Shown here: positions 1 through 12,956 of the stretch, piece by piece | How the letters are laid out: each line of letters starts with the position of its first letter | Numbering within the stretch: position 1 is the first letter of the stretch | Source: Ophiura sarsii | Lineage: Eukaryota > Echinodermata > Ophiuroidea > Amphilepidida > Ophiuridae | Reading direction: 5' to 3' | Assembly: GCA_035610835.1 (NCBI GenBank) | Contig: CM069442.1 | Span: 62,907,431 to 62,971,430, forward strand | Length of the DNA stretch: 64,000 nucleotides | The notes under the pieces: generated by a model | What the model was told of the DNA's origin: nothing | The model's database searches: none | What the model saw: only the letters and a program-made list of their open reading frames with translations | Made by a program: the position numbers and the translations under genes

Positions 1-2153
1 CTATCACAACCCGTTAGCTTATATTAGCTACCCCTATCTGCTAATGGGCTGTCTTTATTTTATATTTTTTCCCCTCGAAAACGTAGCTATTGAGCTATCA
101 GCTATCACAACCCGTTAGCTTATATTAGATACCCCTATCTGCTAATGGGCTATCTTGATTTTATATTTTTCCCCCTGGAAAACGTAGCTATTGAGCTATC
201 AGCTATCACAACCCGTTAGCTTATATTAGCTACCCCTATCTGCTAATGGGCTATCTTGATTTTATATTTTTTTCCCCCTGGAAATCGTAGCTATTGAGCT
301 ATCAGCTATCACAACCCGTTAGCCTATATTACCTACCCCTATCTGCTAATGGGCTATCTTGATTTTATATTTTTTTCCCTGGAAATCGTAGCTATTGAGC
401 TATCAGCTATCACAACCCGTTAGCTTATATTAGCTACCCCTATCTGCTAATGGGCTTTCTTGATTTTATATTGTTTTCCCCTGGAAATCGTAGCTATTGA
501 GCTATCAGCTATCACAACGCGTTAGCTTATATTAGGTACCCCTATCTGCTAATGGGCTATCTTGATTTTATATTTTTTCCCCCTGGAAATCGTAGCTATT
601 GAGCTATCAGCTATCACAACGCGTTAGCTTATATTAGCTACCCCTATCTGCTAATGGGCTTTCTTGATTTTATATTTTTTTCCCCTGGAAATCGTAGCTA
701 TTGAGCTATCAGCTATCACAACGCGTTAGCTTATATTAGCTACCCCTATCTGCTAATGGGCTATCTTGATTTTATATTTTTTTCCCCTGGAAAACGTAGC
801 TATTGAGCTATCAGCTATCACAACCCGTTAGCTTATATTAGCTACCCCTATCTGCTAATGGGCTATCTTGATTTTATTATTTTTTTCCCCTGGAAATCGT
901 AGCTATTGAGCTATCAGCTATCACAACGCGTTAGCTTATATTAGCTACCCCTATCTGCTAATGGGCTATCTTGATTTTATATTTTTCCCCTGGAAATCGT
1001 AGCTATTGAGCTATCAGCTATCACAACGCGATAGCTTATATTAGCTACCCCTATCTGCTAATGGGCTATCTTGATTTTATATTTTTCCCCTGGACAACGT
1101 AGCTATTGAGCTATCAGCTATCACAACGCGTTAGCTTATATTAGCTACCCCTATCTGCTAATGGGCTATCTTGATTTTATATTTTTCCCCCTGGAAATCG
1201 TAGCTATTGAGCTATCAGCTATCACAACGCGTTAGCTTATATTAGCTACCCCTATCTGCTAATGGGCTATCTTGATTTTATATTTTTTCCCCTGGAAATC
1301 GTAGCTATTGAGCTATCAGCTATCACAACGCGATAGCTTATATTAGCTACCCCTATCTGCTAATGGGCTATCTTGATTTTATATTTTTTTCCCTGGAAAA
1401 CGTAGCTATTGAGCTATCAGCTATCACAACGCGTTAGCTTATATTAGCTACCCCTATCTGCTAATGGGCTATCTTGATTTTATATTTTTTCCCCTGGAAA
1501 TCGTAGCTATTGAGCTATCAGCTATCACAACGCGTTAGCTTATATTAGCTACCCCTATCTGCTAATGGGCTATCTTGATTTTATATTTTGTTCCCTGGAA
1601 AACGTAGCTATTGAGCTATCAGCTATCACAACCCGTTAGCCCATTAGCAGATAGGGTTAGCTAATATAAGCTATCTTGATTTTATATTTTTTCCCCCTGG
1701 AAAACGTAGCTATTGAGCTATCAGCTATCACAACCCGTTAGCTTATATTAGCTACCCCTATCTGCTAATGGGCTATCTTGATTTTATATTTTTTCCCCCT
1801 GGAAATCGTAGCTATTGAGCTATCAGCTATCACAACGCGTTAGCTTATATTAGCTACCCCTATCTGCTAATGGGCTATCTTGATTTTATATTTTTTCCCC
1901 TGGAAATCGTAGCTATTGAGCTATCAGCTATCACAACGCGTTAGCTTATATTAGCTACCCCTATCTGCTAATGGGCTATCTTGATTTTATATTTTTTCCC
2001 CTGGAAAACGTAGCTATTGAGCTATCAGCTATCACAACGCGTTAGCTTATATTAGCTACCCCTATCTGCTAATGAGCTATCTTGATTTTATATTTTTTTT
2101 CCCTGGAAAACGTAGCTATTGAGCTATCAGCTATCACAACCCGTTAGCTTATA
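1..2153. repeat. 101-bp tandem satellite array, about 21 units
   Basis: The block CTATCACAACCCGTTAGC recurs at 1, 102, 203 and so on at a near-constant 101-bp period up to 2153. Each unit carries CTATCTGCTAATGGGCT, a TTTTATATTTTTT-CCCC tract of variable T/C length, and GTAGCTATTGAGCTATCAGC. Units fall into CCCGTTAGC and GCGTTAGC (MluI-site) variants, with a rarer GCGATAGC form, and they differ mainly by point changes and homopolymer length. That is the pattern of a locally homogenised satellite. The array runs off the left edge of the window, so its true size is unknown. No coding potential. Confidence 0.97.
1638..1671. repeat. 34-bp in-place inversion inside one satellite unit
   Basis: In this unit the segment between CCCGTT and TATCTTGATT reads as the reverse complement of the same segment in its neighbours (33 of 34 positions match when inverted). 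The flanking satellite is unchanged. The inverted block begins with AGC and ends with GC(T), the short inverted repeat that bounds this segment in every unit. Confidence 0.9.
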
Positions 2154-3520
2154 CGATGGTCGTTCAATAAATAATGAAAGTGAGCATGGTATGGGATGCA
2201 TGGGTGATTCTATTGAGAGATAATATGATCAATACAAAGTATGAACCTTTGTCTTTCAAACAATACAGTTTTGGATTTCTAAGTGTGAACTGTGACGTCA
2301 TAGCGTCAAAGTAAGTACACTTGGGACACTGCTAAATCAGTTATTTGGCGGTAAATTTGAATTGTTTGTATGAAACATGTGGTAAGAAGATTGTATAACA
2401 TGACACCAGAAGCAGGTTAATCCCAATTTTTTTTCGCGTAAGTATGACAAAAAGACCATAACTTTAATCCCTGTGTAATTTGATATATGTAGTATAAGAG
2501 GGAAAAGTAAGGAGAGGCAATTGAATAAAAAGTATACAAATATCAGTTTTTCAAATAGCCAATTTCGTTGAAAAATGCCCAGTAAGTGAATCACTAATAT
2601 TGCGGAAAATCAAACAATTTAGGAAAAATCCAAGCTATTAACCAGTTTGAGAGATTCCATATGATAGCTAACTAATTATCTGAACTTATTCGCATGAAAC
2701 CTGCAGAAAATATGCGCATGCGCAGACGGCAGATCATTTTGAACTGGGCCAAAAATGGCTAAAATCATGAAATTTACCAGATAAAAGCTTACTGTGTCTT
2801 CAAATTTTAATCAGAAAAAATGAAAAATGCTTAAATCAATGTGTATATATATATAATGTGATAGTCAAAATGAAGATATACATGAATGTATCAATCAAAG
2901 ATGGCTGCCACAACCTCTCGTATTACTGTTATCTTTAGAGCTACTATATATGTATTGTTAAAGTAATCGTCACATAATTTCAATGGTTTGAGGAAATTTT
3001 ATGAACAGCTCCTCTTGATATCCCCACTATTATTGCTTTATATTCCACAACCATTTACTAAATTATAATCCCTCCATTGTTCGTTATCCTTTGTTGTTTT
3101 CTAAGGTATATTATTGCGGATTTTGCTAAATAAAAGCGTATTTGAGATGGTCCCTTCTTGTTTGTATTAAGGAATTCAGATCTCAAAAAGAGTGTCAAAC
3201 AGAGATAAGTGTGTGTTCTAACTATGTGCCAAGTGTTATCTGTTTTTATGCTTGCATTGCTGAGATATACGCAAATGTATCAATCAACCCATATTCAACA
3301 TATTACATATCCAGCCAAATAATTGACAGATTTCAGTCAGTGTCTGAAACCTATTGTGTTTATGCTAATGACGTTACATAACCAAAGGTATCTATCAAAT
3401 CAAAAGTGTATTGTTTGAAAGACAAAGGTTCATACTTGGTATTGACCACATTATCCCTTAATAGAATCACTCATGCATCCCATACCATGGTCACTTTCAT
3501 TATTTACTGAATGACCCTCG
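2154..3520. mobile_element. Non-autonomous mariner-like TIR element inserted in the satellite
   Basis: The element interrupts the 101-bp satellite. The left flank ends ...TTAGCTTATA and the right flank resumes TATTAGCTACC, so the target TA is duplicated (2152-2153 and 3521-3522). Its ends are long imperfect inverted repeats of at least 120 bp, starting CGATGGTCGTTCAATAAATA on the left and CGAGGGTCATTCAGTAAATA on the complement of the right. TA target duplication and CGAGGGTCATTCA-type ends are typical of the mariner/IS630 group. The roughly 1.1-kb interior shows no transposase, and the ORFs within it are short and unrecognisable, so it must have been mobilised in trans. Confidence 0.88.
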
Positions 3521-3775
3521 TATTAGCTACCCCTATCTGCTAATGGGCTATCTTGATTTTATATTTTTTCCCCTCGAAAACGTAGCTATTGAGCTATCAG
3601 CTATCACAACCCGTTAGCTTATATTAGCTACCCCTATCTGCTAATGGGCTATCTTTATTTTATATTTTTTCCCTCGAAAACGTAGCTATTGAGCTATCAG
3701 CTATCACAACCCCTTAGCTTATATCAGCTACCCCTATCTGCTAATGGGCTATCTTTATTTTATATTTTTTCCTCA
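3521..3775. repeat. Continuation of the 101-bp satellite, about 2.5 units
   Basis: The same unit as in 1-2153 resumes directly after the mariner-like insertion and stops at 3775 in TTTTTTCCTCAT. These units mostly carry CCCTCGAAAACG and CTTTATTTTA variants, like the units at the extreme left of the window rather than those next to the insertion. The array is therefore not a simple uniform ladder. Confidence 0.93.
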
Positions 3776-3856
3776 TTGAAAACTTTTACGAAAGGTTTCC
3801 GAAAAATCTGTTGTTCGATAATAATTATGGTAAATTATGGCCGCGTAGAAAGTGTT
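3776..3856. repeat. Truncated right half of the piggyBac-type MITE found at 4118
   Basis: The sequence from GAAAACTTTTACGAAAGG to GGCCGCGTAGAAAGTGTTA aligns with the right half of the intact element at 4118-4356, which shows the same GAAAGGTTTCTGAAAAATCT block and GCCGCGTGGAAAGCG terminus. The left half is missing and the end has decayed. The TATTGGCTTT...AAGAACGACC sequences that follow this fragment and the intact copy are also related, so the pair may come from a local duplication. Confidence 0.65.
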
Positions 3857-4117
3857 ATCATGCATAATAAGAATGTTAACTTTTATTGGCTTTCTACACC
3901 TACACGTTTTAAAGAACGACCAATCGTGTGTTACGGGATCGATTTGATGTTTTAACGCTTTTAAAATAAGGGTTTTAATTTCTATGGCTTCTAACACCAA
4001 GTTAAAAACACCAACAATGTGATGTTTAAACTCTTAACATGCTTTTAATACCGGTTTAAACGTCATCATGGTCATTGGCTTCCTACACCAAAGTTATATC
4101 AAATGTAACCACCTTAA

Positions 4118-4356
4118 CACTTTCCACGCGGCAGGCAGCTGCAGACGACATTCCAAAATTTCACAAAATGTTTCATAAATGTCAAAATTATTGTATTTCA
4201 TTACCATATTTGGAATCACCATGAGAAATGCATTGAAATAAGTACAAACATGCCTTGTGTTTGGTCAGTAATCTTTGAGATAGACTTTGAAAATTATGAA
4301 AGGTTTCTGAAAAATCTCTTTTGTGTATGGTAAAAATAATAGCCGCGTGGAAAGCG
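4118..4356. mobile_element. Small piggyBac-type MITE with TTAA target sites
   Basis: A 239-bp element bounded by TTAA at 4114-4117 and 4357-4360. Ends are inverted: CACTTTCCACGCGGC at the left and GCCGCGTGGAAAGCG at the right. TTAA duplication is the hallmark of piggyBac-superfamily transposition. There is no coding capacity. A related copy with the same TTAA flanks and left terminus lies at 25508-25726, and a terminal fragment lies near 49161-49180. Confidence 0.8.
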
Positions 4357-4439
4357 TTAAAAGGTGTTTACATTTTTACATTTTATTGGCTTTTTTAAGA
4401 ACGACCCTTGATGTGTTTGGGAAACGATCAAGTTAATGT

Positions 4440-6010
4440 TTTATCTTATAATATATTGTTGTAATAGCTAATATCAGCTATAGCTAGGTTTATAATAAAG
4501 TAAAAATATAACTACCATTAGCGCATAACCCGATATTAGCTATCAATAGCTGACGTTAGCTACCAATAGCTTATATAAGCTACCAATAGCGTATTATTAG
4601 ATTGTTGTAATAGCTAATAGCTGGTATATCTATGTCTAGAATAAAGAAGAAATCGAACTACCATATCGCATTAGCGAATATTAGCTATATTAGCTAGCGC
4701 TCTATTAAGCCGATATCAGCGTATGTTAGATAGCAATAGCTTATATGATTGTTATAATAGAAGGTTGTAATAGCTAATATCAGCTATAGCTAGATTTAGA
4801 ATAAAGTAAGAATCTATGTACCATTATCCTATTAGCCAATATTAGGTATCGATAGCTTATATTGGCTACCAATAGCTTAGCTACCCGTAGCTTATAATAT
4901 ATAGATTGTTGTAATAGCTTATATCAGCTATAGCTAGGTTTATAATAAAATAAAAATCTAACTATTAGCGCATAACCAGATATTAGCTATCAATAGCTGA
5001 TATTAGCTACCGATAGCTGATATTAGCTACCAATAGCTTATATTAGCTTCCAATAGCGTATATTAGATTGTTGTAATAGCTAATAGCTGGTATATCTATG
5101 TTTACAATAAAGAAGAAATCGAACTATCATATCGCATTAGCGGGTAGTAGCTTATATTAGCTAGCGCTCTAGTTAGCCGATATCAGCTTATATTAGATAG
5201 CAATAGCTTATATGATTGTTATAATAGAAGGTTGTAATAGCTAATATCAGCTATAGCTAGATTTAGAATAAAGTAAGAATCTATGTACCATTATCCTATT
5301 AGCCAATATTAGGTATCGATAGCTTATATTGGTTACCAATAGCTTATATTAGCTACCCGTAGCTTATAATAGATTGTTGTAATAGCTTATATCAGCTATA
5401 GCTAGGTTTATAATAAAATAAAAATGTAACTATTAGCGCATAACCCGATATTAGCTATCAATAGCTGATTATTAGCTACCAATAGCTTATATTAGCTTCC
5501 AATAGCGTATATTAGATTGTTGTAATAGCTAATAGCTGGTATATCTATGTTTACAATAAAAGAAGAAATCGAACTATCATCGCATTAGCGGGTAGTAGCT
5601 TATATTTAGCTAGCGCTCTAGTTAGCCGATATCAGCTTATATTAGAAGGCAATATCTTATATGATTGTGATAATAGAATGTTGTAATAGCTAGTATCAGC
5701 TATAGGTAGGTTTGTAGCTGATATTAGCTAATACAATAAGCACATTGTAATAGCTAATATCTTATAGCTATAGCTAATATATAATAGCTGATATTAGATG
5801 TATTTGAGTACTATACTAATATACCATATTAGCTAGCTATAGCTGATAATAGCTACGGCATTAACGGGTTAATTGTAGTAGCTAATATCTTATTACCTAT
5901 AGCTAATATCTAATATCCCCCTTTATTACCTAATATCTTCCAATATCAGCTACAAGTACCATTAGCTAGTATCCGCAATAGCTGAGGCTATTGGTGGCTA
6001 TTAGGTTTCT
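4440..6010. repeat. Degenerate satellite built of TAGCT/AGCTA words, with a ~450-bp higher-order unit
   Basis: The region is saturated with TAGCTA, ATTAGCTA, AATAGCTTATAT and CAATAGC words. A longer unit, marked by GCTGGTATATCTATGT, AAGAAGAAATCGAACT, TAGCGCTCT and CAGCTATAGCTAG, recurs three times at roughly 450-467 bp spacing (near 4620, 5085 and 5535) and then decays. The same words occur in the 101-bp satellite to the left, which suggests a shared origin. AGCT is self-complementary, so the strands are rich in small hairpins. No ORF. Confidence 0.85.
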
Positions 6011-8093
6011 AATGCAGCTAAATGTAATATCGCACCTTAATGCAAACACGATGGTCAATATATTACGCCCCCTCCGTCATCACCCATCCATTGTACAAAT
6101 ATGTTACGTGACCTATCGCCAAAATGTTTTCAGCATTGATTTCAATGGAATGTAGGGGGAAATGGGCTACTTTCACAATATCTTGGCAATACTGCGCCAA
6201 ACAATAGATGAATAGAGTGATGGAGCGGTAGCTTAATTCATATTTCTAGACGACCAGATACATTGATCGGCGGTGAACGTAAACATTTTATGATCGGATT
6301 TAAAAAGCTTATAAATAGTATTTCTTAAAGAATATAACACAACCTTCCTCGCGCTTTGATGTGTCTGCTTCACTAATTGAGTCATCGAGAGTACTACAAT
6401 AGTTCTATTGTTAACGCCAGATAAGTAGAGAGGTTTCTAGTTAATCACCGATCTTTTTCCGATGCTTTTAACAATAGAACGAAATACCGTTGGAAAAGCG
6501 CTTTTAAATCGCTAGAAAAACGCTTTAAAAGCACTGAGAGTTTGGATATGGACCCTAAAGACAAACTATCCATAACTTTATAATACAAAGACGTTTTGAA
6601 AATCATCAACTATTAAATTTGATGAAAATTGGCGATCAAATATCGAATAAATATTTGCAATTACAATGAAACTTTGTCCGCATGCATTGACGACTTGAGG
6701 ACAATATCAGGAAATATCTGGTATATAAATGTTATCGAAAATCATCAACACTTTGATGACAATTGATGATGAGATCGGAGATTTCCAATAAGAAATTGCA
6801 CATTTGTAGTTTCGACAATGTGCATCAGGTATATTAAATATACTGTTATTGGAAGTACCTGGTGATAAAATAAATTATCAAAAGTTATCAACTAGCTGTT
6901 TTCACACCAATCATATCAGTTCATATTCACAAGGGGACTCGATGATGCATTCTCGAATATCTTTTTGTGCAGACACAATACAATGAACTTGTACTTCATC
7001 CGAACTATGAAAGCCAACAAATGGACATGTCGTTTCCATGCAATGTATAGTTCCCAGAGATATTATACTACAGATTGAATTGTAGTACAATGCAGAAAGA
7101 AAAAGCATAAAACAGAGTACAATTATTACATTGGCTTTTAAAAGTATCAATGGAAAATAAGAAACCTTCATCAAAATAAGGGAAACCCCGTCACCGACAC
7201 CTTTGTGGGAAAGTATCACTCAGCACTTGTTACTGAATAACAATTAAAAAATAAATGAATACATTTTATAGCCAGTATCATTTATGCAGAGGCAATACAC
7301 CTCTATCAAACTTTTAAGTTAGAAACTTTCATCAATTAGTTCTGCTGTTGCAAAATTTCACCGATTCTCTTGTACTTCACACAATATACGGATATGGATG
7401 TCACAATTACTCCTACTGAATATTGGTCTACCATACTTTTCGATAATTTTCAATGTATAATATCATAATATCAGTTTCTGTAATCTGTATCTGATTAACG
7501 TTGGAACGTTATGGCCAGGATGTATTTTGATTCTAATATTTTCACACGGTTTTATACGCTGATCACTATTATGGAATTTCTCGGGTTTCTTCTTTTCTTT
7601 TTTATATAATTTTTGCTTTAGAGTGCACATGTTGATTGATTATACTAAAGTAGTTTTTAAATTACTTTAAAAACTTTTTTTAAGGGATTTTCAAGCCCGT
7701 GTTATTTCTTGGCGATAATAGAATTCCGAGAAATTACCATTAACAAATTTTTAAACCTTACTTTAAAAGATGTTATGATATCTCGCGTAAAGAAAGACAG
7801 CTTTATTTGAAAATGTAGAATACTGATGAATATGATTAAAATAATGACAATGAAGATGACGTTGACGTTAACGGTGATGACAACGATGATGACGATGACG
7901 ATACCAATGAAGAAGATTATACCGATGATGAAGATGGTGACGAGGATGACTGCTGATAAATTAAGCTGATATTGCATAGTATCTGGATTTAATTTATTAT
8001 CTCTATTTTCGTGTAAAAATCCGTAATAATCCCTCCCTTAAAATAGTTATCGTTAACCATTAGCTCGAGGGAACAGAGAAGTGATTTAAAATA
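6011..8093. other. No gene recognised; unique sequence with a GAT-rich tract
   Basis: No exon, RNA gene or complete transposon is seen. A diverged duplication built on AAAATCATCAAC/GATGAAAATTG/CGATCA words spans about 6597-6800. A low-complexity purine-rich tract of GATGA/GACGA triplets runs from about 7836 to 7955; the hydrophobic reading frame on the minus strand there follows from that composition and is not a credible protein. ORFs at 6911-7219 and 7702-7977 show no domain pattern. Confidence 0.6.
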
Positions 8094-8507
8094 GGGGAGA
8101 GCGGGGAGTGTTCGCCTCATTTTCATTTGAAGAGGTCTAGAGACGCCAATTTTAAAGATTGAATGGACCTATTGATATTATGTGAAGTATTGATATTTTG
8201 GCTACATACGACCATGATCTCAGTTCTCTAGGCCTTACTGTAAAGGCAAGAGTAAATGATAAAGACAGGTGTCTCAAAAAGGCGAACTTGCGCGACGCCA
8301 GTGTAGGTTCGGCCATATACCGGGCAATACTGGTTTTTGGATGATAAGTTGACAAACATGTTACGGTGATCTGTTATGTTAATGTGGGAAGCTTGCAACA
8401 TACTACTGTATCTATTGTGTGTTCGCCAAATTCAACCAGTGGCCATAAAGATGAGAATCACGTGGTGGGAGAACCTGCCCATAGGGCGTTCACTCCCCGC
8501 TCTCCCC
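8094..8507. mobile_element. TIR element with GGGGAGAGCGGGGAGTG ends
   Basis: The left end GGGGAGAGCGGGGAGTGTTCGCC is matched, inverted and with two mismatches over 23 bp, by the right end GGCGTTCACTCCCCGCTCTCCCC. Total length is 414 bp. The interior has no coding signal. The target duplication is not clear (ATA on the left, TCCTA on the right), so the superfamily cannot be assigned. Confidence 0.65.
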
Positions 8508-11500
8508 TCCTAATGCTTATAATATGTTGGAATATGCACGGCTTTAAACACTGCTGAGCAAGTATCTCTAATTGGTTATTTTAAACCCTCTTTCCTACAT
8601 CAGCGTTAAACGGGAAATCGCAGATAGTTTAACACGAGTATACAGATAATTACACACGTTACACTATCTCTTTCACATCTGGTCATCAACTTACACTTAA
8701 ATATTTACATCTCTGGGAGGTTGAGGAGCGCATAAATAGATATCGAGGATGATTAGATGGGTTTAAACAGTTCCCTTGATATCTGATAATGTATACCTAA
8801 TCCAGATGTGTTTAGTGTGTTACTATAAGATAACGAGCTAATGCATTTCATTAGCTGTAAGAAGTATGATAGGTCAGCAGGGGTCAACATTTAAGAGCCT
8901 TTCTTGGTGGTCTTGGCAACCAGCCGATGGGTCTTGGCTGTTTGTAATCCAGTAGGGAAGCCATGTGTCTGTGTTCCAATACGTGGACTTATACCGCAGT
9001 GTGACGTGGTGAACCGAGCTATGCATTTATGGTAATGGTCTACCATACAGTGGCTAAGCAGAGGCTATTAAGATATTATGCCTATACGAAGCAGCTAATG
9101 TTTTACTTTTGATTACTTTTTATTTCATAAAAATCGGAGCAGTGGTTCCTAAGTTACGTCAAATCAAAGTCGATAAATCCAACGCGTATCTCGTAAATAT
9201 TTTTTTATATTATCTTATGTATTTCATTGTTTTCAGCCAGTGATATTTAAGGTTCTATTCCTTATAAATTCCATAACTTTATAAAGAAAGGAAATTTGTC
9301 CATGAAAATAACACCAAAAATTGTGATAATTAAAATAGTATATTTGAATATAGTTTTAAAAATGTAAATGCTGTACCTAATTTGCATAATAATTAAAAAC
9401 AGTGTTTCTAGACTTCAAACGTTGTTATTATCGAAATGGTTGTTTCGATCAATCCCGGGGTTATTTTTCAAAAACGGAATCATGTATGAAGCTGAAATTT
9501 TGAATGGAACTAGAATAAATAGTTCAACAAGGGATAACATAGCCTAGCCATTTTTATTTTCAAAAATGCTCATTTTTGGTTTAAAATGATTTCTTTTTTT
9601 TTATTGATTTTTTTCGTCAATAAAAACACTAATTTGAAAATTGGGACACAATTTTGAAATAAGGGATATGTTATCCCAACATATTTTTAGTTTAAAAAAA
9701 TCAACGACAAATGTTTGCATACTCCCAGGAGTACCCGGGATAAAATAGCCGATAAAATTCAAGATTGCCGCCATTATTATGCAAATGAGATGAATTTTGG
9801 AAACAAATTTTCGGCAATACTCTAGTATGGTCATCAAGTACCAACATATCCAAAAATTAACTTTGTCGGACTTAAAATAACAAAAAAAAGTTTTTATGGT
9901 AGACCATCACCTTGAATGGTGCCTGTACAAGTGCCTAGTCTGTTACAATGAGGATTTAGTTCATGTCTTTAACAGAACAGTCCTTTAAAGTCCTTTCTGA
10001 TTTAGTCGAAATAAGTCGTAAATTGTATTTTTACAACCAACAAAGTGGGATGATTGTGAAAATTGCACACACGATAGTTTAATTTTATGTTGTTACATTC
10101 CAATTGTGTTTCACTTGTGTGGAATACATAGTGATAAGTGTTGATGATTTGCTATCTGTTTGTCGTAGGCTATGCTCATGTATTGCTGAGTCGTTCGAAT
10201 TGCATTCTTGTTATATTATAATGTTATATATTTTTAGGAATCGGTTATTACAGTTATTATTATATTCAGATTTGAGATATATAATGTTAAATATCAAAAC
10301 AATCTAGTAAATGACAGTAACCAGCAGAGCTTTCTTCTAAAGTAAAGAACACTCTAGAGTCTAGAACCATCAGCCCCATAAGCCTTTTAAGAAAACATAT
10401 CCGTAATACATATCGGTCCAAGATCAAAGCATATTCTTGTAACTACCTGGGGTAATGATCAATTCGCATGGGCTATACCTACAATTATTGTAACGACCTA
10501 TTGGCGTGTCCAATACTTATAATAATTGTACGACCTATTGGCACGGTCAAAACTATCAACAAGCCTGAGGCAAGTAAATGCATTAAATAATTGGGATCGT
10601 TATGAATATCACGTGATCAACGTTTACCCTAATGCTTAAACCTGCCAATAAATGTCACATCAACAACATATGATATACGATCGCTTCTTTTACCAATTCA
10701 TACTTTCTTCTTTATCTAAAAGTTTTGATGATACATTCATGTTCTTTATTTTACTCAATGGTTACTTATTCCTGCTTGGGTTTTTTACATAATTAAAAGG
10801 TTGATAGACGGTACACATTATTTGAGTTCAAATGTAGCCAAACATTGTTTTGAATAGAAAAAAAATAGCTTTTCCCGAAAAATAATTCAGGGCATATACA
10901 ATGAAACGGGTAAGATATAAAATTGTTGTGATTTTGTGTTTGAGAAAATGGAGGGGTAACAAGGCGTGTTCATAAGAACTGACAAAAAAAAATAGATGGT
11001 CTTCAAAGTATTAGTATTTGATATCGGCCTCGAGGGCATTTCCGCACTTTTACTTAATGTAGTCAATAGGATGAAGAACGTAAATGTATTGTGCGGAACG
11101 CCCAGTCTTGGTAAATCAACGTTGTGTAATGACACTGTGATATGGTAGGTGTTGTTTTGATTTGTTCTGTTTCATTCAATTATATACCTTCATATACCTT
11201 TGATTGGATTTGGTTTTGATATTTGTTTTTATATGTGATATGATTGATGTTGTTTTGATTTGATTTGTTTGGTTTTGTTTTATTGGGTTTTTGAGGTGCA
11301 AAATCTGGATTTATTACACTATCTTCAGTAAAATGATAACGATGGCTGGTTTGTGACGAAGAATTGTTTACCACATAATACCACGCAATAATAAGAAAAA
11401 AATATAGGTGACTATCAGTAAAAGAGGAACGATATAGTGACTGCTATCGATATCGGTTTTGTAACTGATACTTTTCAATCATATTGAGTTTATACTGATA

Positions 11501-11694
11501 CGTGATACAGAGTGGAATCGGAGTTACACTGTAATAGAAATATAGAAAATTATATTCATTAGAACTCGACCGAATTTGAACCATTAGTAATATTATTTTT
11601 TGTATCCTGACCCCTCTTCTGCCCATAATCAAACTAATCTGTCTGTTTGCTATAGAAGAAACCATTTCGTTGGCCTGGTTGATTCCGAAAAGAC
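8508..11694. other. No gene recognised; scattered short repeats
   Basis: I see no exon or RNA gene. ATGGTCTACCATA at 9035-9047 is matched inverted at 9895-9907, which could be the ends of a decayed element, but 13 bp without a target duplication is weak. A local duplication of ACAATTATTGTAACGACCTATTGGC lies around 10480-10550. The interval 11155-11290 is TTTTGATTTG-rich simple sequence. The ORFs on the minus strand in that part are shadows of it. Confidence 0.5.
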
Positions 11695-11994
11695 ATGCTA
11701 GGAACTGTTTTTAAAGCAATGAACAAATATTCTGCACAAATTTCAAAGCTATCTCTCTTCAATGAAACCTCGTACCGTTTAGTGACTCCTCCTGGAGAAA
11801 AATCTGTTCAAAATATCAATTTTACGGTGGTACTCTTGAAAGAGATGTTTATCAAAAAACGAACGGAAAACGGATTTACAAAACCTCACCTGACACGTAC
11901 ATATAAAGAGATTCTAACAAGTAATGACCTCTTAGAGCTCCTAAACAGATTCGCACCTATCTGCATACGAAATTCGACTGAAGTAATGTCATAA
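11695..11994 (+). CDS. Possible small ORF, 99 codons, unrecognised
   Basis: An ATG-initiated 99-codon frame (begins MLGTVFKAMNKYSA, ends NSTEVMS) with a protein-like composition: mixed charged and hydrophobic residues, no low complexity, no membrane segment. No family is recognised. No splice sites or polyadenylation signal decide whether it is an exon, and neighbouring sequence shows no related gene. In an AT-rich animal genome a frame of this length can arise by chance, so this is only a candidate. Confidence 0.15.
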   Translation: MLGTVFKAMNKYSAQISKLSLFNETSYRLVTPPGEKSVQNINFTVVLLKEMFIKKRTENGFTKPHLTRTYKEILTSNDLLELLNRFAPICIRNSTEVMS

Positions 11995-12956
11995 GAAAAC
12001 ATTACTTTGTCAGACGAATTTGATCATGCCATGAACTAGGAACACTAGATATTTTAACCTCAATGGAATAATTCTATTTGACTGCTGATCCCTTATTTTC
12101 ACCCATCCCGCAAAATGCCAACATACTGAAGATATGTTTTGAAATCCGTTGAAGCAGGTCTAGGCAAACACTCGACCAGCCACTCGACCTATTCAAAACA
12201 TTTTCCGACGCAATGAAAGGAAATGATCTATAACCGTTGGTATTACTTCCCAATCCACAAAATGCGAGCATATTTGAAATAGATTTCTGAATTATGTAAG
12301 GTGTCCATTTTTGGATTCACACAGGTTTAAATAAGATTACCCCGCAAACCTAATACACACCTCGACCTCAGATAGTGAACCCGTCGCTGACGGATTGTGA
12401 CATCCGTATACCTGGGTTAGCATTTCGATGATATTTATAACAAGTTTGGTGTAATCCCGACAGTGAAATAACCAACATAATCGGGGATAATTGAATCTTG
12501 AACGCTGGATAGAGTTAAACAAACCTTTTATTAGACCATAGATTTTGAAATGCAGGGATATTCGTTGCCATTGAAATGTTGTAGACAAATTGTACGTTAT
12601 CTGTCTCGCTCGCACCTGTATGCCTTGACTGTTTGAAGGGCCCGGTATTCAATACGAGTACTATTAGTAGTCTATTGCAACAAACACTTTTTTCTCATTC
12701 TATATATTATGAAATATTAAACTCTCTTTAGGAAAAAAGAGTCAGTGGATATTCAAATCCTTCTAATATTTTAAACGACCCAAATTATTGCATGAATTCA
12801 CTGACGCGATTTACGAATTTTATACAATTGAACTATTTCACTCAGTATTTTATTATACCTAAACTAGAACTCATGCGAGCACTCGGGACAATGAGTGCAT
12901 CTTTTCAGATCGATAATAGTTTCTTTGAATGAGAATGCCAAAACTGTTGAGATGTA
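11995..12956. other. No gene recognised
   Basis: Two partly similar blocks (CCGCAAAATGCCAACATA near 12109 and CCACAAAATGCGAGCATA near 12254) give a weak direct repeat. Nothing else can be supported. Confidence 0.5.

Noticed and set aside
7702..7977. Hydrophobic 91-codon ORF on the minus strand
   Set aside because: It is the complement of a GATGA/GACGA triplet-rich tract; composition alone generates I/V/F-rich translation.
9035..9907. A TIR element bounded by ATGGTCTACCATA
   Set aside because: Only 13 bp match, the word is partly self-complementary, it also occurs at about 7427, and no target duplication is seen.
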